From Hymenopellis radicata (lineage: Eukaryota > Basidiomycota > Agaricomycetes > Agaricales > Physalacriaceae): 64,000 nucleotides of DNA. Shown piece after piece: positions 12,038 to 22,400 of the stretch. The notes under the pieces were generated by a model, which saw only the letters and a list, made by a program, of their open reading frames with translations, was not told the origin of the DNA and ran no database searches. The stretch covers positions 1-64,000 of the forward strand of contig JADNRX010000192.1 in NCBI GenBank assembly GCA_015501595.1, in the 5' to 3' direction. How positions within the stretch are numbered: the stretch's first letter is position 1; every line of letters starts with the position of its first letter. Made by a program: the position numbers and the translations under genes.

Positions 12038-13372
12038 CGTGGGTATGACAGAGGGTGATATCCAAGAGATTCAGAGCCAAGAGTCCCTCCTCTTTAAGCT
12101 TCACTCCATTTCGACATTATAAGGCTACCGACGCCGCCACCTGATGCATTCACATGGCAGATGGCGAAGCAGAGCATGCATATGTACCATGCACGTTTTT
12201 GAATTTCTAGCGTGCTTAGAGCGGGAAATGGCACGCGTGTGCAGGTTCCCAGGATGAGATAAAGAGAAAATCCCTCCTGACCACTTCCGTTGCGTGTGCG
12301 CATCGAGCACATGTGGGTGGAACCATGATGGTCGCTGAGACACATGTCCTGGTGTTGACCTATCTTGTCATGCTCTTTAATCAGTGGCGTCATCCTTGGG
12401 CAACGCGGCCGGTACAACACACATACCGTGAGGTTCTGATATAGAAAGCGACGTGTTGTCAATGAGAATACGAGAACCACACACGCGAGCTCCACAAGCC
12501 GTCGCTAGCGTTTGATCTTAGGGAAGTCCAGCAGAGAAGGGAGAAGGCCATTGCGGTGATTAATGTGAGGAAAGCAAATTCAACAAGCTCGGCAGATCAA
12601 AGGTGTCGGAGGTCCGGAAGGGTTCGGCATTTGCCCACGTGTGGTGCTCTATGCGTCGATGATGTACTCGCTTTCGTTACAGTTTCTTGTTAGGCTAACT
12701 CTCTAATGCCGAACTTGGCTAGGTCTGTGAAGATGCATGCCCAAGTCAAACCGACAAGGCGCTGACTACGCTTTTAGCTAGCTGCGATGCGGCGCTGTTC
12801 TAAAAGTAATGGGTTGAGTCATATACGTCTCAGACGCACCAACTATCCTTAGACGTGGCGCAGTAAATCCGCCCAGCGGGCCACGCCGCAGTTGAAATAT
12901 TGGACGAGTTGAGAGCGTCCGGACAGCTCTCATAAGATGCTGAGACTGGACAGATGATGTCATAAACATAAAGCTAGTGGGCAAGTTAGTGGAGTCTGGG
13001 CAAGTGCACACACAAGTCATGACAGCTTCAGGATTCCTTTTGGAGGTGCCGGTGATGATTGATAATGCCTGTGCTTCGGGACCGTACAGCACGAACCCCA
13101 AAGAATTGATCCACGACGTTTTGGACGGTTCCGGTCCTGTGTACATGCATAGCAGTCTGGCAGCAGTTGTAAACTGAAGCAGTTCAGTAAACTCAGCAGG
13201 CAGCGACTTTTCAGGACAGAAGAATAGGGTCGATCACAAAACAACAAAGGAAAACAAGGTGTGTGGATCAACGTTTCTTGACTCTTTTTGACCATGAAGA
13301 ACAACGGTCAAGGACACACAATAACGGGTGTTGCCACCGTTGTTACTCTCTTCTCGTCTCACTTTCTCCACC
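12038..13372. other. Divergent intergenic region
   Basis: Separates the starts of the Vps62-like gene (-) and the first RNase III-like gene (+). Non-conserved ORFs of up to 133 codons are present on the minus strand. Pyrimidine-rich sequence just before 13373 fits a fungal leader. Nothing else is recognised. Confidence 0.45.
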
Positions 13373-14682
13373 ATGGCCACTGGTGCTAAGCATGGCAGAG
13401 ATGATAATGCTCCGCCCCAGATTGGGCCCGATAAATATCTACAAGTTTTTACACACAAATCACTCCGACGGCAGGCGCTAGTCCAGCAGAGTTTGACGAC
13501 AACGAGAGACTTGGTGTGCTCGGACAGAAGGTGTTGGAGATGGCTGTCCTTGATGCGCTCATGGGCGAGCGCCCATGCTCAGCGTGCCCGAGCTGGAGGT
13601 GAGCCACAACAAGGTTTCGGACTGACGGAATGTTGACGGGACTCCAGACACGAGTTCAAGACACCATTTCCTTCGAGAACATCAACGGATGGGTCAACAA
13701 GTACTCGATGCGCGAGAAATTGCGATGCCATCCCGAGTATTTTGCAACATTGACGTCGCGCGAGGTGAGCGTCATTGCTGTCGACATCCGGAACATGTCA
13801 AGCTGAGCGCTACCAGGAAACCTGCAATCTCTTCAATGCCTACGTTGGCGCCGTCTTTACCGAGCAGGGCCTTAGCGCTGTCAAGAACTGGGTCGAGTCG
13901 TTGCTCGGGATGGAGCCATCTAGAAAAATCAAGAGTCTGCCCACTACGTCCCCGCAAGTCAGGTTTGAACGCTCAATACCACAACATATGACGTTCTCCC
14001 CACCCCCACCACCTCCTGCTAATGTTCCGCAGATGGCCCCGATGCGGTCGCCTCCGCCGCCGCCTCCTCTCTCGGCGGGCCCATCCTTCCAGCGTAAGCC
14101 GTTCATGCTGCATAATCCACAGCCACCGCCTCCTCTCAGCTGATGCGTACCATGGCCCGCCCCCTCCTCCTCTTCAGCCGATGCGTACCATGGCCCCGCC
14201 CCCTCCTCCGCCGTTGATGTTCCAACAGGCCCGGTCGAGCTTCCAACAGCCTCCCACGCCCACTTTCCAACCATCATTTCAGCCGTCACCCGTCCCCGCG
14301 CCGAATGCCTTTCTCATGAACAAGTCCCCACCGCAGCAGGGCAGTAAGCACACGCTTCCGCCGCCCCCTTACCAGGCCAAGCTGTCGACTCCGAATCCTA
14401 TGGCTCCGGCTCAACCTGGACTCGCCTTTTTGCCGCTCTTCAATCAGACTGCTTCACAACGGCGAGTTAATGTTGAGTACAAAGCTGACTTTTCTGGGCC
14501 GCCGCATGCAGGCAAGTGGACTGTTACTTGTGTTGGTGAGTATCTTTCCATGTTTCAAATTTTCATCTCTCAATGTTTGTCTAGTCAATGGAATCTCGAA
14601 GGGTACTGGCTCGGGTGGCAATAAGCAGATCGCCAAGGAGGAAGCCGCGCGTGCCGCGTACTACAGCATGGGCTGGAGTTAG
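13373..14682 (+). pseudogene. RNase III-like / dsRBD gene, copy A (complete start, frameshifted)
   Basis: Begins at a good start context (ccaccATGg) with MATGAKHGRDD and IGPDKYLQVFTHKSLR, the first helix of an RNase III domain. The signature is ERLGVLGQKVLEM and the second motif CNLFNAYVGAVFTEQG. Compared with canonical ERLEFLGD and DxxEA, all four catalytic acids are replaced (E to G, D to Q, D to N, E to N). A long Pro/Met/Gln-rich linker follows, then a C-terminal dsRNA-binding domain with YKADFSGPPHAGKWTVTCVG and NKQIAKEEAARAAYYSMGW. Copy A has single-base gaps near 13470, 13571, 14133 and 14157, judged against copy B at 25298-26520. The gaps may be assembly errors, so copy A could be the functional gene. 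A dead RNase III plus dsRBD resembles the mitoribosomal mL44 plan, but the linker does not. Confidence 0.7.
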
Positions 14683-14798
14683 AATCGAAGTTGTGTCTGC
14701 ACAGCAGTAGTAACTGTCGGCCCTCCCAAATGATGGTCAAACAATGACATTGATCATTTTGGCGAGCTTCCCGCTACTGCACTGCATGGATGTCAGTC

Positions 14799-14900
14799 AT
14801 CCGCTCTACCTCCCGCTGCTGGGTGATGCTCTTCTCAGACAAGGATGGTGTTTTAAAAGAAGGAGAAGAGCATCATCCTGCATTGAGTGGTAGAGCGGAT
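14799..14900 (+). repeat. 102-bp nested foldback downstream of RNase III-like copy A
   Basis: Outer arms atccgctctacc (14799-14810) and ggtagagcggat (14889-14900) pair perfectly. Inner arms gatgctcttctc (14825-14836) and gagaagagcatc (14863-14874) also pair perfectly. The whole can fold into one long hairpin, in the likely 3' UTR or just beyond it. The copy at 26640-26741 keeps the inner stem and has one mismatch in the outer stem. Confidence 0.7.
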
Positions 14901-14982
14901 AATTGTGTTAGTATCGAGTGAGTTGTTGTGATCCCGCCGTTGAGATCGCTTCGATGTATCCGTACTTGTATTATATCGATTG

Positions 14983-15021
14983 AAAAAGTGCTGAGGTCGA
15001 AGGTTGACCTCAACACTTTTT
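14983..15021 (+). repeat. 16-bp-stem hairpin with T-rich end
   Basis: Arms aaaaagtgctgaggtc and gacctcaacacttttt flank a 7-nt loop. One pair is mismatched here, whereas the copy at 26824-26862 pairs perfectly. It could serve in 3'-end formation or be part of a mobile foldback. Confidence 0.65.
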
Positions 15022-15057
15022 TGATCTTGTACATAGCTAGTGCTTGGTCAAGTCTAT

Positions 15058-15170
15058 GCGATGATACCGTAACCGTATAATACGGTTTACGGGACGGGTT
15101 GTGCGGTACCGTCCCGTAAGGCGCCTCAACGTGTGCCGTACGGTTCTGGGTACAGCAAGTATGGCCTTGT
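15058..15170. repeat. CCGTA/TACGG-rich palindromic element
   Basis: Contains the palindrome accgtataatacggt, then acgggac and gtcccgt as a second stem. Duplicated at 26890-26990, with a diverged relative at 10211-10346. Confidence 0.5.
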
Positions 15171-15360
15171 CGGGAAGAGATTCCCAGCAAGTCAAATATA
15201 GGAGGGTGTGTCCATTGCCACACCAACATCTCAACTTTAGTATTCACTGCATGGTGGCAATAGAACGTCTGCCTGATGTATCGAGGATGATCGCTCAGTA
15301 TACGTAACGTACCTCTCGAGCTACTCGGTACAAATTGCGGCGAAAGCAGTTCAAGGGTCT

Positions 15361-16306
15361 GAATTCGAACTGGGTCTCTTTCGGATACCCGCCCGAAATC
15401 CGGCGGGTATTCTTACCAGCAGTACATGAGAACAAGAAGGCCGACGGTCTAGCAATGAAACGCGTGCACAGTAACCAGTCTTCATCGGTATGGGCTAGCT
15501 TTCCTTGTTTGGTTCCGATTCGACGCGTTGTTTGGCTGCGCCGTCGCTCTCGAGTAGTCTGCCTCCACCGTCATCCGCTTGTGCATGTTCTCCTCCTCTT
15601 CCTCATCGCCGTATCTTCACATGTTCTCGTGGGTGTATCATACAAGTTTTCCATTCGTTAGTCTTGGAGCTTTCATTGTACATCAAGCCTTCAACATTCA
15701 ACGACGACCTTTTGGACATAGGATACCACGTTGAATCTAATTATCTACCGGATTTCTGAGGACCTTTTACCCATCTCATCGATCCCATCACTGACTCCTC
15801 ACGCAGGGTTGCGAGCTACGCGTCAAATTGCTCCCTTCTCACGTCTGACTCATTCTTCGGTCCTTTAGCTTGAACTCGAACCGCCATGGTCACCGAGGTG
15901 CACAATCGGCCAAGCATAACACCTCTGCCAAAATGGCAACTTACCATCGTCTATGCCATTCAATTGGCTGAACCGCTCACAGCGACGGTAATCTATCCTT
16001 ACCTACCGGAGCTGATTGCTCGTATATTGGACTCGGACGGTGCTGGCGACCAAAGCAAAGTCGGATACTACGCAGGTGTCATTGTCAGCGCCCGATAAAA
16101 TGTTCCAACTCTTAGCCTCACTGATCGACATTTTAGGGATCTGTATTCTTCGCGGCAGAATGCCTCAGCGTATTCCTGGTAAGGGCGAATGTTTTCATGT
16201 GTATATCGTTCTGACGAATGACAGTGGAGCCGAGCATCTGATCTTTATGGGCGTCGACCAGTCCTACTCTGGGCATCGGCACTGTTGCTCCTGGGGCTCT
16301 CACCTT
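15361..16306 (+). repeat. Duplicated MFS leader and 5' gene segment (inverted relative to 29400-30382)
   Basis: Starts at gaattcgaactgg and ends where the transporter copy breaks off. The first ~140 bp is also present at 27192-27345, so three copies of this spacer exist. It includes the stem atacccgcc / ggcgggtat. Relative to the 30 kb copy there is a small deletion near 15485. Confidence 0.85.
15886..16306 (+). pseudogene. 5' fragment of an MFS transporter gene
   Basis: Encodes MVTEVHNRPSITPLPKWQL and the first membrane helix (YAIQLAEPLTATVIYPYLPE), then the same first two introns as the complete gene at 28015-29823. Exon 3 (the motif-A region, WSRASDLYGRRP in the full gene) is cut at the shared word gggctctca near 16300, and the sequence re-enters its own leader. 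Without the remaining helices it cannot transport anything. Confidence 0.85.
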
Positions 16307-16343
16307 CTGACTCATTCTTCGGTCCTTTAGCTTGAACTCGAAC
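16307..16343 (+). repeat. 37-bp direct repeat of the MFS leader
   Basis: Identical to 15845-15881 just upstream of the MFS start codon (ctgactcattcttcgg... to ...gaactcgaac). It marks the exact breakpoint of the truncated transporter copy. Confidence 0.85.
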
Positions 16344-16431
16344 GCGGGAGTTCCCCGTTGGTACTGTAGGTGACACATAGCTGTAGTCTACAATCGCGAC
16401 GGCGGCGCGGTTTTGCCCTCGGTCGTCGCGA

Positions 16432-16730
16432 GTTATCATGTCCTCATAACTAAACTGAACATCTGTGCGGTGATGCTATCAGCATTGGGATACCGACGCG
16501 AAATGCTAAGACAGACTCACGAGCAGCACTACAACATCCACATCTCGGGTGAGCAGACAGATTCCACCTTGTTCGCGTGAACTGTTATCATGTCAACTAA
16601 ACCGGACATCTGTGCGGTGATGCTATCAGCATTGGAATACCAACGAGAAATGCTAAGACAGACTTACGAGCAGCACTACGACATCCACATCTCGGGTGAG
16701 CAGACAGATTCCACCTTGTTCGCGTGAACT
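16432..16730. repeat. Tandem duplication of a ~150-bp unit
   Basis: Unit 1 is 16432-16583 and unit 2 is 16584-16730; they are about 90 per cent alike. A third partial unit may start at 16743 (atcatgtcgaatgag). On the minus strand each unit holds a good intron (gtaagt or gtgagt to caccgcacag), so the duplication spans an exon and an intron. Confidence 0.8.
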
Positions 16731-18199
16731 GAGAGCAGTAAGTATCATGTCGAATGAGTAAAGGAACATTACTTACACTTGACTAAGGCGGGAGGCGCAC
16801 CCTTCCGTAGACGAAGAGAAGCTTAAAGAATACAATCAGGTAAGTCAACACAAGGACGAAACCACTATTGACTTGCTTGTGCGGCGAAGGGTCATGCTCA
16901 TGTCCATCAACGAGACTGCACACTCATCTGCAAGGCACATCTCCTCAGGTGCCGACATGACGTCCTCTCCCCTCGTTTCAGGCGCATCTCCCTACCCGAC
17001 GAAGACATGCGCCTCCCTACCCGTCTCCTCCTCTCCCTAGCCCCACGACACCCCGAAGGACTTTCCTCAACACACAGGGAGCTCCTCCTCGGGAGCATAT
17101 CCCGAGGCGCCCACACGAGACGTCTTCCTCCCTCCTCATTTCCACCTCTTCGGGAGCAGCTCCCTCACCGCTGACACGACGTGTCGTCTTCCTCGACCGT
17201 CTTCTCCCCTTCGCGCCGGGTGACGTGAGTAGGGAGAACACTCTCCTTCCCTGGGTGCATCTTCGGGAGGTGGTGCGCCCTGAAGTGGGGCTGTTCAGTA
17301 GGTTGGTCGTCGACGGTAAGGGCGGGAGACTCACGTGTGGGAGGAAGACGGTCTCAATTCAAGGTGCTCCTCCAGACGGGGGCTACATGCGCAAGGTCGG
17401 CGAATTCGACGTCGGGTTCGCTATACTCTCGCGCACGTAGGGAGATCGTGATCATGTAACCCAAGTTAAAGCCTGTGGAAGAAATTATGAGATCAAGTTG
17501 AGACTTTGAGCACGACTTACAATATGGATGTGGTAGCCGACAATCCAGTCGACGCGGGAGATTGGTCACTTCAAGTGACTAACCCCCTTTCCCGGCGCAA
17601 AGACAGCAGATTCGTGTGGGGCCCGTCGTTCGTGAGACTCGCTTTAAGAAGTAATTAGTATACACAAGATCATGAAAGCGAGCAGCGTACCGTGGCAAAC
17701 TGAAGCCAAATCCAAGCAAGTCTATGCTTGCAGCATTAAGTCAAGGCTCAAGTAAACAACAGCCGGACTTACCAGTCGAGCAGTTTCCTTCATACAGCGC
17801 CGTCTACATCCTCAGCCGGCACGTAGCCAAACTCAGGTTAACCGGCACGAAGCCAAGTGTACTTCCAGGACGCGCGCGGTGGTCTGGGGGCCAAGTTAGC
17901 GGCTACTCGTATTGAAGGAAGAATATGACAGATTTACCGTTGTCAAGGAAAAGATTAAAACCGCGCCTGATCCTGGCTGGGATGTGAGTTCGGGAAATGG
18001 AAGTACATCATAGAGACCTACCCGTCGCGCAGGTTCGTTCGTTGAGAGCGGAAATGTGGTCCAGATGACTTGAAATGAGTACACAGTCGGCGACCATCGT
18101 TCACCGACACCAGGAGCATTCTCTCGATATCTGTCCTTGAGGGTGGTGGAGATATGAAGGCCGTGTTCGTATTGCTAGAGGCCGTGAGAGCATCGTGGA

Positions 18200-18899
18200 A
18201 GGTTGGTCTTTCAGAATTGTCAGTCAATGGGTGTCACGACTGAATCATCCAGCTCACTCTTGTCCCCAATCCCGAGCACGGCCCTTCGAGCAACCTTCGC
18301 ACCTGTCATCGGCCGCATAGTTGAAGCTAAAGAAAACACAAGCGGTCAACGAGCGAAGAACGCGTCGGGACAAGACAGCGCACCTTTTCATATACATCCC
18401 GAAGTCGCGGGTCCCTTGGTCATCCTTGTCGTAGTCCCTGGTATCAAGGCCGGGCGTCGGCGCGCAAGAAGACGGCACTACAACGAGGACTTGATTCAAG
18501 AAGGGCGGATATTGAATAAGCTGAGCGTACCAAATGCTCAAAGCAAAGTCGACCACGAAATCCTGGCTCCCGCGCAAGTTGTGGAATGGTCGGCGCCGCT
18601 GTCGAGTCCAGATATGCGGAAGGAAATGCCTGACGTGGGGCGTACGAAAGTAACGGTCTTCAAGGACAAGTCGATATCTACTGAACGATGAGCAAACGAA
18701 ACATGGTGACTGGAAAGACGACCTGGACAACCAAAGAAGCGAGTCCAGCGGCCCGAATAACAGCGCAGTCGATTCCGCCTCATTCGTTGTTGTCGTGTAG
18801 GCACCAGAGGGAGAGAAAGTCTGCGACAAAAAAAATCTGCTCAGCGAGCTTGTCGACCACGGCAGAATGTAAAGTACATACCAGAGCGTTGATTGCCAT
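18200..18899 (-). CDS. Possible gene of unknown function
   Basis: On the minus strand a pyrimidine-rich stretch resembling a fungal leader precedes an ATG at 18899 (MAINAL). A plausible intron with a gtatgt donor and a T8-containing acceptor region joins this to TFSPSGAYTTTTNEAEST, and the frame stays open. Further gtcgtc, gtacgc and gtgcgc donors with ag acceptors could extend it. The peptide ISGLDSGADHSTTCAGA resembles the DSGA motif of retropepsins only superficially. No family was recognised and the frame needs shifts, so this may be a decayed gene. Confidence 0.25.
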
Positions 18900-21829
18900 G
18901 GGAAACAGCGTCGAAGAGGCGGGAATCTGAGGACGAAAGCAAATAAACAAGGAGAGATGATGGGAGGAGGAAGGAAGCCTACCCGTGACTATCAGCGAAA
19001 TAAGCGCCGGTCACGCTTTTGACGCGTCGTGCAGATGATGGCGAGAACGTCGGCGACGACGACGAGGGTATCTCTACAACAAGTGAGACGAGTAGAGAGC
19101 ACAGAATGGAGAGAGCAGACAAACTATAACTATGAGAGAAGGAAAGATGAGGAAGGAAAGGAAGTGGGTGTTGATGACTTTGGTGAAATCCGGCCTCCTT
19201 TTATTGCGTTTCCAGTAGTATAGGAGCCAATCAAAACGTAAACGGACTCCAGTAATCGGGCGCCGTGATCCTGGAACATTGGTTGAGGCAGGAACTTCGG
19301 AACTTGTTGGCTGATTATTCGGACGCCACGGGAACCCGTTTTTAACGTCCTACGCGATTTAAGCTCCCTGAGCGCGTAACAGCGGCGAAAATATCTCACC
19401 TTGGAGCATGAACTTTGATCTACAAAAGTCTTCGTGCCCCACTTGGATTGAGAGAACAAAAACTAGCGAGACTTGTCTCTCATCGTGAATCCACTACTTA
19501 TGCCAAGTATCCCGTAGTATTCATTCAAATCTTCCAGCCTCCAAACGAGTGGAGCGGTTTCAAGGAGACAACCCTGACTTCTGATGGGGGAGTCACAATG
19601 AGCCGTTTGAAAAACGGAGAACTCGAAAACGTACAGATCTCAATTTCGAGGCGGACCGCTTCGCGTTGCGCTCTCCTCCGTTCTGGGCGCAGACACAGGT
19701 CGCCGCTTACGTTTTGATCAAATGTCACAAGGTCAGCATGAAACTGAAGCGATTGGACGGCGGAAAAGGTACGAACCTTGCGTGTGCCACATTCAATTCG
19801 AGATTATTGGCGTCTAATTGCGAATCACGGCCAATATAACAGCTGAAATAAGTCTAGACAAAGTACATACAAGTGCCGTAGTCGCCTGATTGGGCCAGTT
19901 CGGGCGGAGAACGCGAGTTCGCCAAAAGTATCAGAGGGACGGAGGAGGAGGACCACGGCTTGCGTCACTACCCCGCATCCGAGAGGTCAAGATAAGATTG
20001 TCAGCGTTCCGAACGCGTCACAGGGTTCACCAGATCCTCGTGTCATCGATAGTCAGGGTCCTCAACGCCTCGCTGAGGCGCAGACGCGAAAAGTCGGGGT
20101 AAGAGCGCGTTCAGCCTCCAGAGAACCATCGGGATATTGTTTACGTAAGCCACAGAGCAATGTTCAAGTGAAATAAAGTCGCTGAGAGTCGTCAGAGAGC
20201 GCGGGACAAGGGGACGCGTTGGTGTAAGCGCACCAAGCATCGGACTCGTGGTGGTGCGAGTTCAAGTGCTGCCGATCACTTGGGGTGATCTGATCTGCCT
20301 AAGCACCTTCCAAGTCGACATTTCCCCGTCAATTCCGAGATGATTGGAGGTCTGGAGCCTAAGTCCAACTGGGTATACCCGCTGAAGGTGCGGAGGAAAT
20401 ATCCTGTGCTCAACACGGGATATCCACCTTGGCGACAACACGAACATCACACTAAGGGTTCATAGCACCGATCCTATAGGCTTCTGGGCTCCCCTGACTG
20501 TAAGTTTTCAGGAAGTTCACATTGGATGTTTCGGGCATACTCACTTTATCGTTAACGAGGACAGGTGGTATAACGGTAAGTCGGCCAATTTCTCTGACTT
20601 TAGCTATTTACCATGTTTATGTAGGATACTTTACTCGACTCTTGGTGGTATTTTGGACATCTATAGGCTATTCTACGAGGTATTATTTTAGGTAGGTAGA
20701 TTTGACCGTCAAGCAAGATAACACTTTTGAAGACCCTCGTTGACATTGGGTTGAATCGGACAAGAGAATTTGAACAAGTTGATTAGATTTTCGAGTATTC
20801 TACGACTGAATGACACTATCTACACGAATAACCTATAATTCTGCGTTACGTCTACGCGGCTACGGTGTCGCATCGTCCCAAATTCACTCAAGCCCTCTGC
20901 CGAGGTGAACCAAAAATTAGGCAGACAGAAACTCTATATCCACAAGAATCAGGCAGTCGAGAGGGCCACAAGGTCGCCGTTGATACCATCTGTACAACGA
21001 GTTAGCTCCGAAGGTGATCGAGCAATTTCACGGCACGTACCTCGCGTCTTCAAATTGCAGACGTGATCCTGGCTGCGAAGGCCCTGGAAACCAATAATAA
21101 CATGCTCCGTCAGTTCGCCGTCCTTCTCGTTGTCTTAGTCCGTAGTCTTGTCGGCGTCGTATTCGAGATCTTGGGAGTGTGGCGTCAATATCGTTCGTTA
21201 CGCGTTCCAGCAGTGAGTAGCGAGCAGCGCGAGCGCAGCGGCGGAAGCGCCGCTGGTCACTGCTGTTATACTAGCCCTGAGCACATTGGTTAGCGTAAAA
21301 TTTAAGGGAAATTAATCAAACTCACCCAATCAAGTTCGCCGTGTGTTATGTCCAAATTCGAAAATAAAACCGAAAGCCGCGAGATCCAGATCGGCCATCA
21401 ACGGGCGCAGTTTATCCGTGAATCCTTGGAGTGGCGGCGGAGGGATGCGTCGTATGGCTCGTGTTTCGTTCACCCTATGTCAAAGCTGTGAGTATCACGG
21501 CGCAGAGAGAACAAAAAAAAACAAACCATTTCATCCTAAATCCAAAGCCGCTGCTGCCGAGGAGCGCAGACGGCGTTCGAGAATCGTCATGCTCACAAAC
21601 TCGAAGTCTTGGTGTTAAACCTGTCGCAAGTGAGATGAATAGGGTGGGAATGATCCTGGAGGCCGCGCAGCGGCCGACCTGACTCCTTGAACATAGTCAG
21701 GTTCAGGAGAGATCGAATCTGAAGCGCAAACGTACCGAATTTGATGGGAAAGTCAACGAAATACTTCGGAAATTACGGTCAGACATACTCTCGAAAAGGA
21801 ACACGAAATACTCACTTTTTCCTCAGGAA

Positions 21830-22400
21830 AAAAGCCGGGCCGGCGAGGCCACCATACGCGGACGAGATTGAAGATTTCGTGCGCACAAGGCAGAAGCCTC
21901 GAAGCGGGCGGGTCGGAATTGTGGCGGCGCAGCCGCCTCCTCGTTTCCTAAGCGAAAACAGTCCGAAGGCAAGACAGTAGCCAATGTAAGGTCGCAAAGT
22001 AACGTCCGAATCGAGGTGATTCTGAGGTAATTTGATGAGAAATAGCGACGAAATGGAAATGAGAAATACGCACTTTTGTCCGAATTGAACCGGCGAGGAT
22101 AGCCGACCCTTCCCAGAGATCGATATCTCGTGTAATAGGGCCTATTCGAGGTTTCTGGGTGTCGTCTTGAGGCGGCCGCGAACCCGTCGCTTTTGTCGAC
22201 TGCAAGTCTTCATGAATGAAATCAGATTTCAATACCGTAGGAGACGTACTTACTCACCGAAGTCTCACGACATTTACAGCATTCTGAGTTCAAATGGGTG
22301 AGAAATGGGGGTTCGGAAAAACGTACTTTCGCCAGAATCCAAAAGCCTGCCCGGCGAGGGCATCCACGCGGTCAAAGCCCTCACAATTCGTAATGGCGTT
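21830..22400 (-). other. Three related exon-like segments
   Basis: On the minus strand three segments near 22365, 22105 and 21860 encode DALAGQAFGFWRK, SAILAGSIRTK and GGLAGPAFFLRK. Each is followed at once by a consensus donor (gtacgt, gtgcgt, gtgagt). This suggests duplicated exons of an unknown or decayed gene. No homology is recognised. Confidence 0.35.

Larger units (their letters stand above)
13462..15500 (+). repeat. Segmental duplication, copy A
   Basis: About 2 kb nearly identical to 25298-27345 in the same orientation. It runs from the actccgacg word inside RNase III exon 1, through the dsRBD, the two downstream hairpins and the CCGTA element, to the cagtaaccagtcttc word. Differences are scattered substitutions and small indels. 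Confidence 0.9.

Noticed and set aside
12778..13146. 122-codon minus-strand frame
   Set aside because: Not conserved to my knowledge and lies in the probable promoter of RNase III-like copy A.
14983..15021. Bacterial-type terminator
   Set aside because: The hairpin plus T-run looks like one, but the organism is a fungus; kept only as a structural repeat.
18203..18691. 162-codon plus-strand frame
   Set aside because: The minus strand of the same stretch has the better leader, start and intron signals; neither matches a family.
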